A stretch of DNA of 35,000 bases from Mesostigma viride (GCA_009746045.1 RPFO01000038.1:1176576-1211575); one strand, 5' to 3'; shown: positions 9,754 through 18,930, counted from the stretch's first letter. Notes: generated from the letters alone by a model not told the origin. Program-made: numbers and translations.

Positions 9754-10356
9754 TATCTGTCTCACTAGAGTGAGACAACGACGCGCTGGAAACTACCCGT
9801 TGTCTCACTCAAGTGAGACAACGACGCGCTGGGAACTAATATCTGTCTCACTAGGGTGAGACAACGACGCGCTGGGAACTAATATCTGTCTCACTCAAGT
9901 GAGACAACGACGCGCTGGGAACTAATATCTGTCTCACTTGAGTGAGACAACGACGCGCTGGAAACTACCCGTTGTCTCACTCAAGTGAGACAACGACGCG
10001 CTGGGAACTAATATCTGTCTCACTAGAGTGAGACAACGACGCGCTGGGAACTAATATCTGTCTCACTTGAGTGAGACAACGACGCGCTGGAAACTACCCG
10101 TTGTCTCACTAGAGTGAGACAACGACGCGCTGGGAACTAATATCTGTCTCACTAGAGTGAGACAACGACGCGCTGGGAACTAATATCTGTCTCACTTGAG
10201 TAAGACAACGAAGCGCTGGGAACTACCCGTTGTCTCACTACCTTGGCACAACGGCTAGCTGGGAACTACTTGTTGTCTCACTTGAACACGCTACGCTGAG
10301 ACAACGGCGCGCTGGGAACTAATATCTGTCTCACCCGAGTGAGACAACGATGCGCG
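9754..10356 (+). repeat. 43-bp satellite, right block
   Basis: Continues the array at 6811-7164 with the same monomers and linkers, after restoring the TATC target. Toward the right end monomers degenerate (TTGAGTAAGAC, CTACCTTGGCACAAC, TTGAACACGCTACGCTGAGAC), as is usual at the edge of an array. The flanking sequence CCAGGAAATGGGAGAAAA at about 10398 reappears, inverted and diverged, beside the second array near 18312-18332. Confidence 0.9.
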
Positions 10357-10576
10357 GAGCAAGCGACGCTTGGCAGTTGGCAGCGCAGAAAAATACCAGG
10401 AAATGGGAGAAAATAAACTAACACCCATTTCACCGGAAATGGGAGAAAAGAGCCGGTGTGACTTGATCAACGAAAAACAAGCGACGTCTCGGCCATGGCG
10501 TTCGGTAGAGCCGGCTCTTTCTTGGGCCGATTGGTCCTCCCAATAGCTGCAATCGCCTTGGTGTCGGCACAGGAGG

Positions 10577-10963
10577 GTGAGGGAGGAGCAGCAAGTTGGC
10601 ATTGGGCCGAGCTATCCGTTGACCCAGCGTGAGCTCTTTGCGATCCCACAAGGTGTGGCGGAGGCAGACGGCAGCGTGACCCAGCAGGAGCCTCCTCTGC
10701 CTACCTGCCCACCTTTCCTCAGTGCGCCTGGGGCTGGCAGGTTGGGTCCTGAAGGGAGTGCTGGAGGGCTGTGGCCTGGTGTTGCGTCCACGCTGCACGG
10801 CTTGCCAATTGTTCCGGGTGCCTTGCCAAGCGGCGGCAATGCCGCCAATCCCAGCGCCCCGAGCAATGCCAACGTTGTTGCGGGCTTGGGCCAGCCGCTT
10901 GGTCCAGTAGGTGTGCCGCGGTCAACTTTCTATCGGCACAGGAGGGTGAGGGAGGCCAAGTAA
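10577..10963 (+). CDS. Hypothetical ORF, 128 codons
   Basis: An open frame rich in Gly, Pro, Ala and Ser ending in a basic segment (STFYRHRRVREAK). The final stretch GVPRSTFYRHRR has the look of a helix-turn-helix recognition helix, but that is only a resemblance. A 23-bp direct repeat beginning TCGGCACAGGAGGG lies at 10564-10586 and 10933-10955, so the frame starts inside one copy and ends with the other. That suggests an insertion or duplicated segment and not a free-standing gene. No homologue recognised. Confidence 0.25.
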   Translation: MREEQQVGIGPSYPLTQRELFAIPQGVAEADGSVTQQEPPLPTCPPFLSAPGAGRLGPEGSAGGLWPGVASTLHGLPIVPGALPSGGNAANPSAPSNANVVAGLGQPLGPVGVPRSTFYRHRRVREAK

Positions 10964-11123
10964 AGCGGACCCACTAAGTGTAGATTGGCATGCAGGGTTC
11001 GAGGCTGGGCCTACTCTAACGCGCCTGCCAGAGATTCGCTGTAATGTTCACAAACATGGTCTGTCATGTAATGTATTGTATTTTTCTATTTTGCAGGCCT
11101 GTTTTTCATATCTATCAATGACC

Positions 11124-11687
11124 AAGTAAGTAAGTAAGCAAGTAAGCAAGTGAGTGAGTGAGTGAGTGGGTGGGTGGGTGGGTGGGTGGGTGGGTGGGTG
11201 GGTGGGTGGGTGGGTGGGTGGGTGGGTGGGTGGGTGGGTGGGTGGGTGGGTGGGTGGGTGGGTGGGTGGGTGGGTGGGTGGGTGGGTGGGTGGGTGGGTG
11301 GGTGGGTGGGTGGGTGGGTGGGTGGGTGGGTGGGTGGGTGGGTGGGTGTGGGTGGGTGGGTGGGTGGGTGGGTGGGTGGGTGGGTGGGTGGGTGGGTGGG
11401 TGGGTGGGTGGGTGGGTGGGTGGGTGGGTGGGTGGGTGGGTGGGTGGGTGGGTGGGTGGGTGGGTGGGTGGGTGGGTGGGTGGGTGGGTGGGTGGGTGGG
11501 TGGGTGGGTGGGTGGGTGGGTGGGTGGGTGGGTGGGTGGGTGGGTGGGTGGGTGGGTGGGTGGGTGGGTGGGTGGGTGGGTGGGTGGGTGGGTGGGTGGG
11601 GGGTGGTGGTGGTGTGGGTGGGGGGGTGGGGGTGGGGGTGGGGGTGGGGGGGGCGGGCGGGCGGGCGGGCGGGCGAGCGAGTGAGTG

Positions 11688-11737
<50 letters not shown>

Positions 11738-11738
11738 A

Positions 11739-11819
<81 letters not shown>
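11124..11819 (+). repeat. Compound tetranucleotide array AAGT-GAGT-GGGT-GGGC-GAGT-AAGT
   Basis: The tract steps through related motifs in an almost mirror order: AAGT/AAGC (11124-11150), GAGT (11149-11166), GGGT (11167-11599, about 108 units with one GTGTGGG interruption near 11347), degenerate G/T (11600-11650), GGGC (11651-11673), GAGC/GAGT (11673-11690), then AAGT (11689-11819, about 33 units with one AAGA interruption). Each step differs by a single base. All six frames are open through the array, so long Gly/Trp/Val or His/Pro/Thr frames here are not genes. Confidence 0.97.
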
Positions 11820-11935
11820 CTTGCGTGTCATGCGCATAAGCATGCCACGTAGTACTACGCTAATCTCATTAGAAAAGTAATTACACAAAAGTGTAAACAA
11901 ACGGACAAATATCGTGTGCATCATGCCCCAACCAT
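11820..11935 (-). repeat. R3 dispersed repeat next to the AAGT array
   Basis: Sequence starting ACTTGCGTGTCATGCGCAT and running to CATCATGCCCCAA is repeated at 22627-22729, with about 80% identity by eye. Both copies directly follow AAGT units. This fits a minus-oriented element whose 3' tail is (ACTT)n, the left copy's tail having expanded. Confidence 0.65.
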
Positions 11936-12131
11936 TAATTGTCACTAGATGGGGATATAATCCTCATACATGTGAGCTGTCCTAGCTCTACTGTAATGGC
12001 AAACGAGGCGTTAGTGCAGCGGCAATCCTCAGGGGCAATAACCTCCACCTGCGGACTTCTACCCTGGCTAGCAACGTGCCGCGGGGCCCGTGGGGAGAAA
12101 ACAGGAGCGAAGCCCTCAGGAAGGTGCTGAC

Positions 12132-12218
12132 ATAAAGGAGACAACCAGCGCAGGCCTGAAATCGTAAGAATCCGGACCATGGTAGCTCGAGCCTGCCGTT
12201 ATCTTGTCCGCGTTTTCT
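12132..12218. repeat. R4 dispersed repeat, partial copy
   Basis: Shares GGAGACAACCAGCGCAGGCC and the following ~65 bp (ATCCGGACCATGGTAGCTCG, CGTTATCTTGTCCGCGTTTTC) with copies at 15616-15776 and 31507-31658. No coding content seen. Confidence 0.7.
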
Positions 12219-12264
12219 TGACATGTATATCTATTGATTGCCTCACTTGTCTAGATGTGTGCAT

Positions 12265-12596
12265 TAAATTATAACATGCCTCCGTTGGGAGATCAGGTAG
12301 CACATATTCCTTGATGGTGGGGTGGGATGGAAGGAGCCGCGTAATCGAACTAACCTAACTCTAATCTAGCTAGTCTAGAAAAATCCTAGTTAACTACCCT
12401 ACTCATCAAAACGCCTCCTCCGCTTGGGGGGAGGTGGTTTGCCCACAGGGTCGGGCGTGTGAGCCTTGACAATCCTCTTCCACCGCGTCTTGTTCTGCAT
12501 GGCAGTCCAGAGAAGGGAGAGAGAGTGGATGCGGTATTCAAACTGGGCTGGGACCAGTAGGTCCTCCAGCAACATCTGTACGTAGTTCGTGACATA
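12265..12596 (-). mobile_element. 5'-truncated LINE 3' end with 10-bp TSD
   Basis: ATGTGTGCAT lies at 12255-12264 and again at 12597-12606, flanking 332 bp. On the minus strand the insert encodes the C-terminal end of the same LINE protein seen at 27353-29011 (LVPAQFEYRIHSLSLLWTA, then MQNKTRWKRIVKAHTPD and a Pro/Lys tail). It ends in the hairpin CTCCCAACGGAG and an AT-rich tail (ATGTTATAATTTA). Identity with the 27.2-kb copy is high, so both derive from one family. Confidence 0.85.
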
Positions 12597-12652
12597 ATGT
12601 GTGCATGATTAGTTATAATAAGCATGTGACTGTGTTGCACGTGGGTACCAAT

Positions 12653-12898
12653 TAATTAATTAATTAATTATCAACATCACTCCGTTGGGAGTCAATGTAG
12701 CACATATCCCTGAGAAGGGGCATATGGCTTTTAATACATCCTAGGCTACTTCATGCAAGGGTGGGAATGTAAGCTACCCGTGCTCTAGGTGCACCAGGGC
12801 ACCCGCACCACCATGCTGTCTCAGGTTCAACCCGTCTAAGGGGGGGGATCCTGGCACGGGGGAGGAAGATCATCATGGCTATACAAGAGCTAGGACAT
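12653..12898 (-). mobile_element. R1 element, truncated, split by a younger insertion
   Basis: Minus-oriented copy with AATTAATTAATTAATT tail (12650-12669), hairpin ACTCCGTTGGGAGT, then the R1 3' block (AGAAGGGGCATATGG, GGGAATGTAAGCTACCC). The 8-bp GTACCAAT is found at 12645-12652 and 15371-15378, so this element's remaining bases (15365-15370) lie beyond the ORF1 element inserted into it. R1 is my label for this family in this window. Confidence 0.7.
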
Positions 12899-13343
12899 TG
12901 AATTGAATTGAATTGAATTGTAACATAACTCCGTTGGGAGTATATGTAGCACATAGCCCAGAGAAGGGGCATATGGCCTATCATACATTCTAAGCTACTT
13001 CCTGCAAGGGTGGGAATGTAAACAACACTTGCTCTAGGTGCACTAGGGCACCTGCACCACCCAGAGTTTCAGGCAACACCCAGCGAAGGGGAGCCTGTCA
13101 TAGGTGGGGAAGATCATCATGGCTATACAAGAGCTAGGACATGGCTTCTCTACAGAGAGCATCTCTCTGCATGGCATAGCATGGCGAAATTCTTAATGCA
13201 ACATCCATGGGGGTCCCGTTATAGGCAGGGCTTGGCTAAATCCTGTATCTAGACAACATCCATGGGGGCCATTATGGGCGCACATGCGCGTGGGCCACAT
13301 GCTAGGCTAAGCCTGACTAATCTACACTACTGGTATGAATTCC

Positions 13344-15196
13344 CTAGTCTGGGGTGGCAGGAGGGGGCTGCCAGGGCTTGTGGTCAACGTGGATGACCGC
13401 CCCCTCCAGTATACCGGCTTCCCCCTGCGCTGTGCCGGAGCTGAAGGTAGGCCGGCCATAGCTCGCGTCGCCGCTGTTGCTGGGCCAGGGTCAAGTCGTC
13501 GTCCAGCGTGAAGCGAGTCCTCGAGAGCTTCTTGCGGCATTTAAGGAACGACAGCTTGTCCGCCATGTACTTAAAGGTGAGGAGCACGGGTGCCGGGCCA
13601 GCCTTCCCCCGCGCGCGGGGGAGGCGGACAGCCGACATGTCCAGCTCACCAGTGAGTAGCATGGGGGCAAGAATGTCGCGCTTAAATGCCTCAAGAAGGG
13701 TCGTGGAGGTCTCACCTGCCGGCTGGTCGAAGTGCTTGACGATGACATTGTGGCTGCGCCGGGCGATGTCGGTTTCCTCGCGAAGGTCGAGGGCTTGTTG
13801 CTTGAGTTGTGCCGAGATGGTGGAGGTGGTGGAGGTGGTGTGCTGCTTAAGCAAGTCCGCCCAGGTGGAGGGAGCATCGCCGGCCGGGCCAGCAGACGCC
13901 GGCTGGGCCGGGCGGCGATGTCCTTCACCGCCTGGGCGGTGAGGCCGGCGGTGTCATGCAAGCTCTCAAGGGCGTTGGCGGTGGCTTGAAGGCGTTGGTC
14001 GAGGTCGAGGAGCTGGGCTTTGATGTCGGCAGTGGAGGCGGAAATGGCAGTGGAGGTGGAGGCGGCAGCGGCGGAAATGTGAGGAAGTTCAGCAGCCAGC
14101 GTGCCACCCATTGCTGCGACGTCAGCAGCAAGGGGCCGGGCCCACTTCAAATGTTCCGCCGTCCAAGCCAAGTGTGTGACACTTTTTCGCTATTTTCGCA
14201 AAAAAAAAATAAAATTTCGCACGAGTTCGCGTGATTTTCGCGTGATTTTCGCAAAATTTTCACACATTTTCGCACGATTTCGCACGATTTCGCACAATTT
14301 TGCATGATTTCGCACAATTTCGCATGGATTTCAACCAAGGGTCGTTTTGGGGAGTGACGTTTGACAAAATTTCGCATGAATTCACACACGTTGTGCACAT
14401 CAAAATTTTTTACCGTCGACATTTTTCACATGAAATTTCGCACAATTTCAGCAAATTTCGCACAAATTCGCACGATTTCAGCAAATTTCACACGATTTCA
14501 GCAAATTTCGCACAATTTCGCACGATTTCGCACGACGAATCACTCTGCAGAGTGACGATCGTCGAAAAAGTCAAAAAAACGACCAAAAGTGTCACACTTT
14601 TCGGAACATTTGAAACTTGGGCCCGGCCAAGGGGGGTCACGTGCACGCTGCTGAAAGGCTTCCGTGAGGATGGAACGGAGGGTGGGGGCGGAGATGGATG
14701 GAGCCCAGATCTCGTCGTCAGAGCGCTCGAGAAGGGAGTTGAGGATGGTGTGCTGGAGCTGGGGGCGGGGGCAGCCAAGCAGGGCGCCGTGGGTTTGCCA
14801 GCGGCTGCCGTTGCTGCCGATGAGGCGACCTTGGTCGTAAAGATGGAGGCACAGGTCGTAAAGCGAGGCGTAGTCCCCGTAGAAGATGCAGTCCATAGCA
14901 TCGTAAGGAGACAGGTTGTTCCAGTCGTGATCATCGACCTTGAAAGGGTGGGGCCGAAAGCGCGGTTCCGAGGGGCGGGACCATCCTGTTTTGTCGGCTG
15001 GGCGGGTGCGTTTCGGGTCAGGCGATGCCGATGGCGAGGCATTAAGCCCGGGAGGTTGCTGGGTGGCCACCAGTGCACGACTAGTGTCACCGCTGTCTAC
15101 CGGACCTGATGGCGAAGCTGCAGCCGCAGCTGCCGCATTTTCATGGGCGAGCGCATCCGCCAAACTGCGTTGCGTCAAAGGACGTTTGCTCGTCAT
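13344..15196 (-). pseudogene. L1-type ORF1-like protein, broken by a fold-back insertion and frameshifts
   Basis: Starts at the ATG at 15194-15196 (MTSKRPLTQRSLADAL) and ends at TAG 13344-13346. The N-terminal part (about 185 codons) is Ser/Ala/Pro-rich, with a folded-looking segment (DDHDWNNLSPYDAMDCIFY). After the insertion comes an Ala-rich heptad coiled coil (IKAQLLDLDQRLQATANAL). A region like the RRM of L1 ORF1 proteins follows (HNVIVKHFDQPAGET), then a C-terminal domain (PVLLTFKYMADKLSFLKCRK, TLDDDLTLAQQQRRRELW). These features match LINE ORF1 nucleic-acid chaperones in order and in the DLT-x-x-Q-x-x-x-R signature. Frame changes occur near 13910 and 13400, and the halves do not join in frame across the insertion, where a run of six C adds one base. 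It is therefore a decayed copy. Confidence 0.7.
14134..14628. mobile_element. Fold-back (MITE-like) element inside ORF1
   Basis: Ends are inverted repeats. The left end starts GGCCGGGCCCACTTCAAATG and the right end's complement starts GGCCGGGCCCAAGTTTCAAA, both continuing to ATGTTCCG. A second inner 13-bp inverted pair, GTGTGACACTTTT, lies at 14174-14186 and 14585-14597. AAGG stands on both sides (14130-14133, 14629-14632). The interior is AT-rich and built of degenerate 10-bp units, TTTCGCACAA or TTTCGCACGA. No gene is inside. It has the form of a non-autonomous DNA transposon. Confidence 0.8.
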
Positions 15197-15600
15197 ATAT
15201 TGCGTGTTAGATTCGGAAAATTATATCAGCATGTGCGTCTTAGAAAGACGAAGCGATAGTGATATTCACAGCTGAATTTGGGGCTCAAACGTGAAAGTTA
15301 TGAGCTCCGCCGTCAGCCATGGCTACCTCGTGGCTCGTGGCTCGTGCCGATAGAGCTAGGACATAGACCTGTACCAATACTATGATCAATACTATAATGG
15401 TTCCTTTTATAATCAAACACAAGGAGGAGGGAGGCCGCTCTCGACTAGCTAGCTTGCATGACGTCCACTCGTAGGGAATTCAGTGCTCCGTGGTCCGCCA
15501 ATGGGGACACAAGACTAATTAATTACAGAATTGGGCGCAAGCTGCAAATGTCACGTGGTGATGTTTCCTTTTATTTATTAATGATATGCGCGCAATTGTA

Positions 15601-15636
15601 GCTGGTTGTCTCTTTGATATCAAAGAGACAACCAGC
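15601..15636. repeat. Perfect 36-bp palindrome
   Basis: GCTGGTTGTCTCTTTGAT is followed at once by its exact reverse complement. The right half is the first part of the R4 repeat; the left half is an inverted duplicate of it. A looser version with a 10-base interruption lies at about 16163-16207 (TCTCTTTGATAT...ATCAATGAGACAA). Confidence 0.95.
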
Positions 15637-15776
15637 GCAGGCCAGAAATCGGGAGAATCCGGACCATGGTAGCTCGAGCCTGCCGTTATCTTTTCCGCGT
15701 TTTCGAGTCGTTCAGGATGATGAAGATGAATGGTGATGGAAATGTGTATCCTTGTGCATTGAAATTATGGCTGGCT
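15616..15776. repeat. R4 dispersed repeat, full-length copy
   Basis: Runs from GATATCAAAGAGACAACC to GAAATTATGGCTGGCT. It is about 95% identical by eye to 31507-31658 in an intron of the uL1 gene, apart from an 11-base GAGCCTGCC-type indel. Function unknown; no ORF is conserved between copies. Confidence 0.75.
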
Positions 15777-16298
15777 TACGTGTGGAGCGACTAGATGACC
15801 TAGACGGTGGGGCCGGAAACAGCATGCTTGATCAGGGCGTGTGTTTCTAGCCTAACTGGCCGGGAGTGTCTAGTGGTGAGCACCATTGCTGCGATCGCTC
15901 TCCCACCATTTACGAGGAAATACCCGCAAATGGAAAACCACTGAAAAGGTCTAGCTAGTCAGTCATCACGTTAGCCATGCCATGATTCCAAACGTCCAAG
16001 AACTGCACACGGTGCAAAGGCAAAAAGCCGGAGGACAGCACTTTCAAATGTGCGGCGGGAACCAAAAGCCCGCGGATGCCAGAAAACATCGTGTTGCGGC
16101 AGCGACGCGACGATGTGGACAACGAATCCAGTGCCAAGCTCGGAACGGCCGCAAAGGAGGTCTCTTTGATATAGTCATGAACATCAATGAGACAACTGGT
16201 CAGCGCAGGCCCATTGTGGTTCCGATGCATTTTTTCAATCAAGCATGTGCCTCAAAGCACTGAGCATGCTCAAATTGTGGTCATTACTGATTAGTCAC

Positions 16299-16547
16299 GC
16301 AGTCCCGTTGGGGAGCTGAGCTGCGTTAATTTAACCCTTAGGATGATGGAGGAGGCGGCCTGGCCTTGCTAATCTACCGGCCGCAAGCATGGCATCCGGT
16401 TGATCTAGTGTAGGCCAACAACAAGCCTCCCCCATGCAGTAGGAAAGATGCGCATCACCTGCTGCATGGATGCGAACTGCCCTGCCCCCTATACGAGTAC
16501 CCGTTAGAACCGTAGGCATCTTCAAGGGTGCTCCCCAACGGGACTGC
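16299..16547. repeat. Two retroelement 3' ends in head-to-head orientation
   Basis: GCAGTCCCGTTGGGGAGC at 16299-16316 is matched by its perfect reverse complement at 16530-16547, followed by an AATTAATTATTAATG-type tail (to about 16580). These are R2-type terminal hairpins on opposite strands. The 213 bp between them may be the bodies of two truncated elements or one fold-back unit. Confidence 0.65.
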
Positions 16548-16699
16548 ATGTACAATTAATTATTAATGAAATTAAATTAATTTAGGCTGGCGCATTGTAT
16601 TGTGTCTCCACACTCAGACACTGGCAACAATAAAAGCAACTCCAATCTCCAACTATCTTTGCAACTATCACTTATCAAGGAGACAACAATTATCACATA

Positions 16700-16760
16700 T
16701 ATTAATAAAATTAATCCCGTTGGGGCGTCACGGAGTATTAACCCTGATGGATGGATCGTC
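16700..16760 (-). repeat. R2-type 3' end with short GATG tract
   Basis: AT-rich tail, then CCCGTTGGGGCGTCACGGAG, ATTAACCCTGATGGATGGATCG. This copy shows the natural, unexpanded state of the (GATG)n tract that is 309 units long at 21166-22402. Confidence 0.65.
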
Positions 16761-16798
16761 ACGTGAGCATAAGTCCGTGTGGATGCGTCACGTGAGAT

Positions 16799-16897
16799 GG
16801 AGGGAGGGAGGGAGGGAGGGAGGGAGGGAGGGAGGGAGGGAGGGAGGGAGGGAGGGAGGGAGGGAGGGAGGGAGGGAGGGAGGGAGGGAGGGAGGGA
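16799..16897 (+). repeat. (GGGA)n array, about 25 units
   Basis: Uninterrupted AGGG/GGGA repeats, G-rich on the plus strand. All frames through it are open; none is a gene. Confidence 0.97.
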
Positions 16898-16939
16898 TGC
16901 GGGCAAGCAGTCCTACCGGTTCTATGCTATCTATCTAGA

Positions 16940-17300
16940 GACTATACTAACTAATCCAAAGGCAGGCCAGATAACTCTATAACTAACTGGATCATGCACA
17001 TCAACTGAGGAGGGCAAAGTACACTCCCTTCTCTCATTGCCTAAAAGGCAGGCCACGGGTTCAAGGCAGGCCACATGTGCTCACTAGGGGAGTCTAGCAA
17101 GTGCTGTGGGTGCAATAAAGCCTTGAAGCAGCAGATGCACAGTAGAGCTTCCCTGTGGTCGAAAGGCCAGCCACAGATAGGCATGGAACTCATTTAGGAG
17201 GCGCTGGTTTGGGAGAGTATAAAGGTCTCTCCCGGAGCCTGAGGGTTCTTCCCTCCCCACAATGCTAGCGATCGTTAGCGTGGACCCATTCTGCATTGGC
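16940..17300 (-). repeat. Diverged R2-like segment
   Basis: GGGCAAAGTACACTCCCTTCTCTCATTGCCTAAAAGGCAGGCCAC and GTGGGTGCAATAAAGCC resemble the R2 body at 20960-21075 (AAGGGCAGAGACCCCCACTC, GTGGGTGCAATAAGAC). Too diverged to set ends. Confidence 0.4.
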
Positions 17301-18340
17301 GGTGTTCACCATCTCCTGAAGAAAAGAATTGACACATGTTGTCTCATTCATATGTGTAATTAGGGGGGAAGCATGGTAACTTACAACAAGAAACTTCCAA
17401 CATGCCGTTGAATAATAAGTAGTGCAGATTGCACATACCAAAACACCGCTGACATGACAAACATTATACTGCCATAATATTTACCAGTCTTGAAGTGGTT
17501 GCGGTGCTTGAGCTTGTCCAACAACCTAGATCATTTAGTGCCATTGGCATACGCTGGTGAGAGCATTGACCTCAGTCTAGAACAAGATACACGAGAGGCA
17601 TGTGTGTAGTAGTAAGTAGTGGAAGTTGAACGTGGGGCCGCAAAGAGGTGCATAGGAGTAACCGTGGACACAAGAGTCATGCTACCTTGACTGAGTAGAT
17701 TAAAGATGCAGCTAGGTAGGCACAACCCTAGTACCGACAAAACCACCGTCATGAGGGTTAAAATCAGGAATGAAGCTCCCCACGGCAGCAGAGGGTTACC
17801 GCAAGCTACAACCTTAACGGTTGACATAGCGCTCTTCAATGAAAGCAGTAATGCAAGTCTATTTCGCACTTACCTGTCATGGCTGCCGTTCCATGAAGTT
17901 ACCCATTTTATTGCCTTAGGAGCTACGTCTTGCAAACAAGTCAGTAACGATGATGTTGTGCCAGCATGGCTACTGCCATGCTACTGCAGCAGATTCTAAT
18001 TGACATCGCTACATCTGACGCGAAGTACTTTAAGAGATATGCAAAGAACCATGCACGTGAATTTTGCGGCGCCGGTAATCAGATACCTCAATGCATGTCA
18101 CTGTCTTCCATTCAAACCGGCCTCGATGGTAGGCTTCTAACGATACACCTATCGACATTGTACAAAGCACCCTGAAAGCACACCGCACTGTCCCTCTTTC
18201 TGCGCCGAAATCAAAGTTCGCATTCTTTTCAGACTCTAGGCATGTAGTTGCAACCGGCATGCAATGGCACCGCTCACGGCGATTATTTGAAGATGAATCG
18301 CCTTTGTTTTCCCATTTTCCCTGGGCGTCAGAATTAGCAG
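17300..18340. other. Unassigned region
   Basis: AT-richer DNA with short open frames (for example 17706-17999 on plus, 17531-17869 on minus). I recognise no domain, splice-linked exons or repeat family in it. Confidence 0.35.
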
Positions 18341-18341
18341 C

Positions 18342-18893
18342 CCGCCGTTGTCTCCCTCGAGTGAGACAACGGGTAGTTCCCAGCGCTTCGTTGTCTTACT
18401 CTAGTGAGACAGATATTAGTTCCCAGCGCGTCGTTGTCTCCCTCGAGTGAGACAGATATTAGTTCCCAGCAAGCCGTTGTCTCACTCAAGTGAGACAGAT
18501 AGTAGTTCCCAGCGCGCCGTCGTCTCACTCGGTGAGACAGATAGTAGTTCCCAGCGCGCCGTTGTCTCACTCGGTGAGACAGATATTAGTTCCCAGCTAG
18601 CCGTTGTCTCACTCGGTGAGACAGATATTAGTTCCCAGCGCGTCGTTGTCTCCCTCGAGTGAGACAGATATTAGTTCCCAGCAAGCCGTTGTCTCACTCA
18701 AGTGAGACAGATAGTAGTTCCCAGCGCGCCGTCGTCTCACTCGGTGAGACAGATAGTAGTTCCCAGCGCGCCGTTGTCTCACTCGGTGAGACAGATATTA
18801 GTTCCCAGCTAGCCGTTGTCTCACTCGGTGAGACAGATATTAGTTCCCAGCGCGCCGTTGTCTCACGGTAGTGAGACAACGGGTAGTTGCCAG
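18342..18893 (-). repeat. 43-bp satellite, inverted copy with higher-order repeat
   Basis: Same monomer as at 6811-10356 but in the opposite orientation (GTGAGACAGATATTAGTTCC). Here a block of five monomers, about 212 bp, is repeated twice almost exactly: positions 18447 onward recur at 18659 onward. Linkers are TCGA, TCAA or shortened (TCGG). The ORFs that read MRQILVPS... are by-products. Confidence 0.9.
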
Positions 18894-18930
18894 AGCCACA
18901 GGACTGCCACACCACACCGACTTTCCAGGA

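Larger units (their letters stand above)
12899..15351 (-). mobile_element. ORF1-only LINE-like element with 13-bp TSD
   Basis: AGAGCTAGGACAT at 12886-12898 and 15352-15364 flanks 2,453 bp. Reading on the minus strand, the element has a short leader, one ORF1-like gene (15196-13344), a 3' region of the R1 type (13340-12925), the terminal hairpin ACTCCCAACGGAGT and a tail of four AATTC/ATTCA units. No endonuclease or reverse transcriptase is present. It is inserted into an older R1 copy and itself carries a fold-back element (14134-14628), giving three nested levels. It must depend on another element's RT; the LINE at 27231-29012 has the same 3' hairpin. Confidence 0.8.

Noticed and set aside
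6811-10356. CRISPR-like array
   Set aside because: Units are directly adjacent with 4-nt linkers and no unique spacers, and the DNA is eukaryotic.
11115-11945. Long (HPPT)n/(GWVG)n/(LLTY)n frames
   Set aside because: By-products of the tetranucleotide array; all frames are open at once.
18447-18871. Two similar 70-codon frames starting MRQILVPS
   Set aside because: They arise from the higher-order satellite repeat; monomer hairpins explain the similarity.
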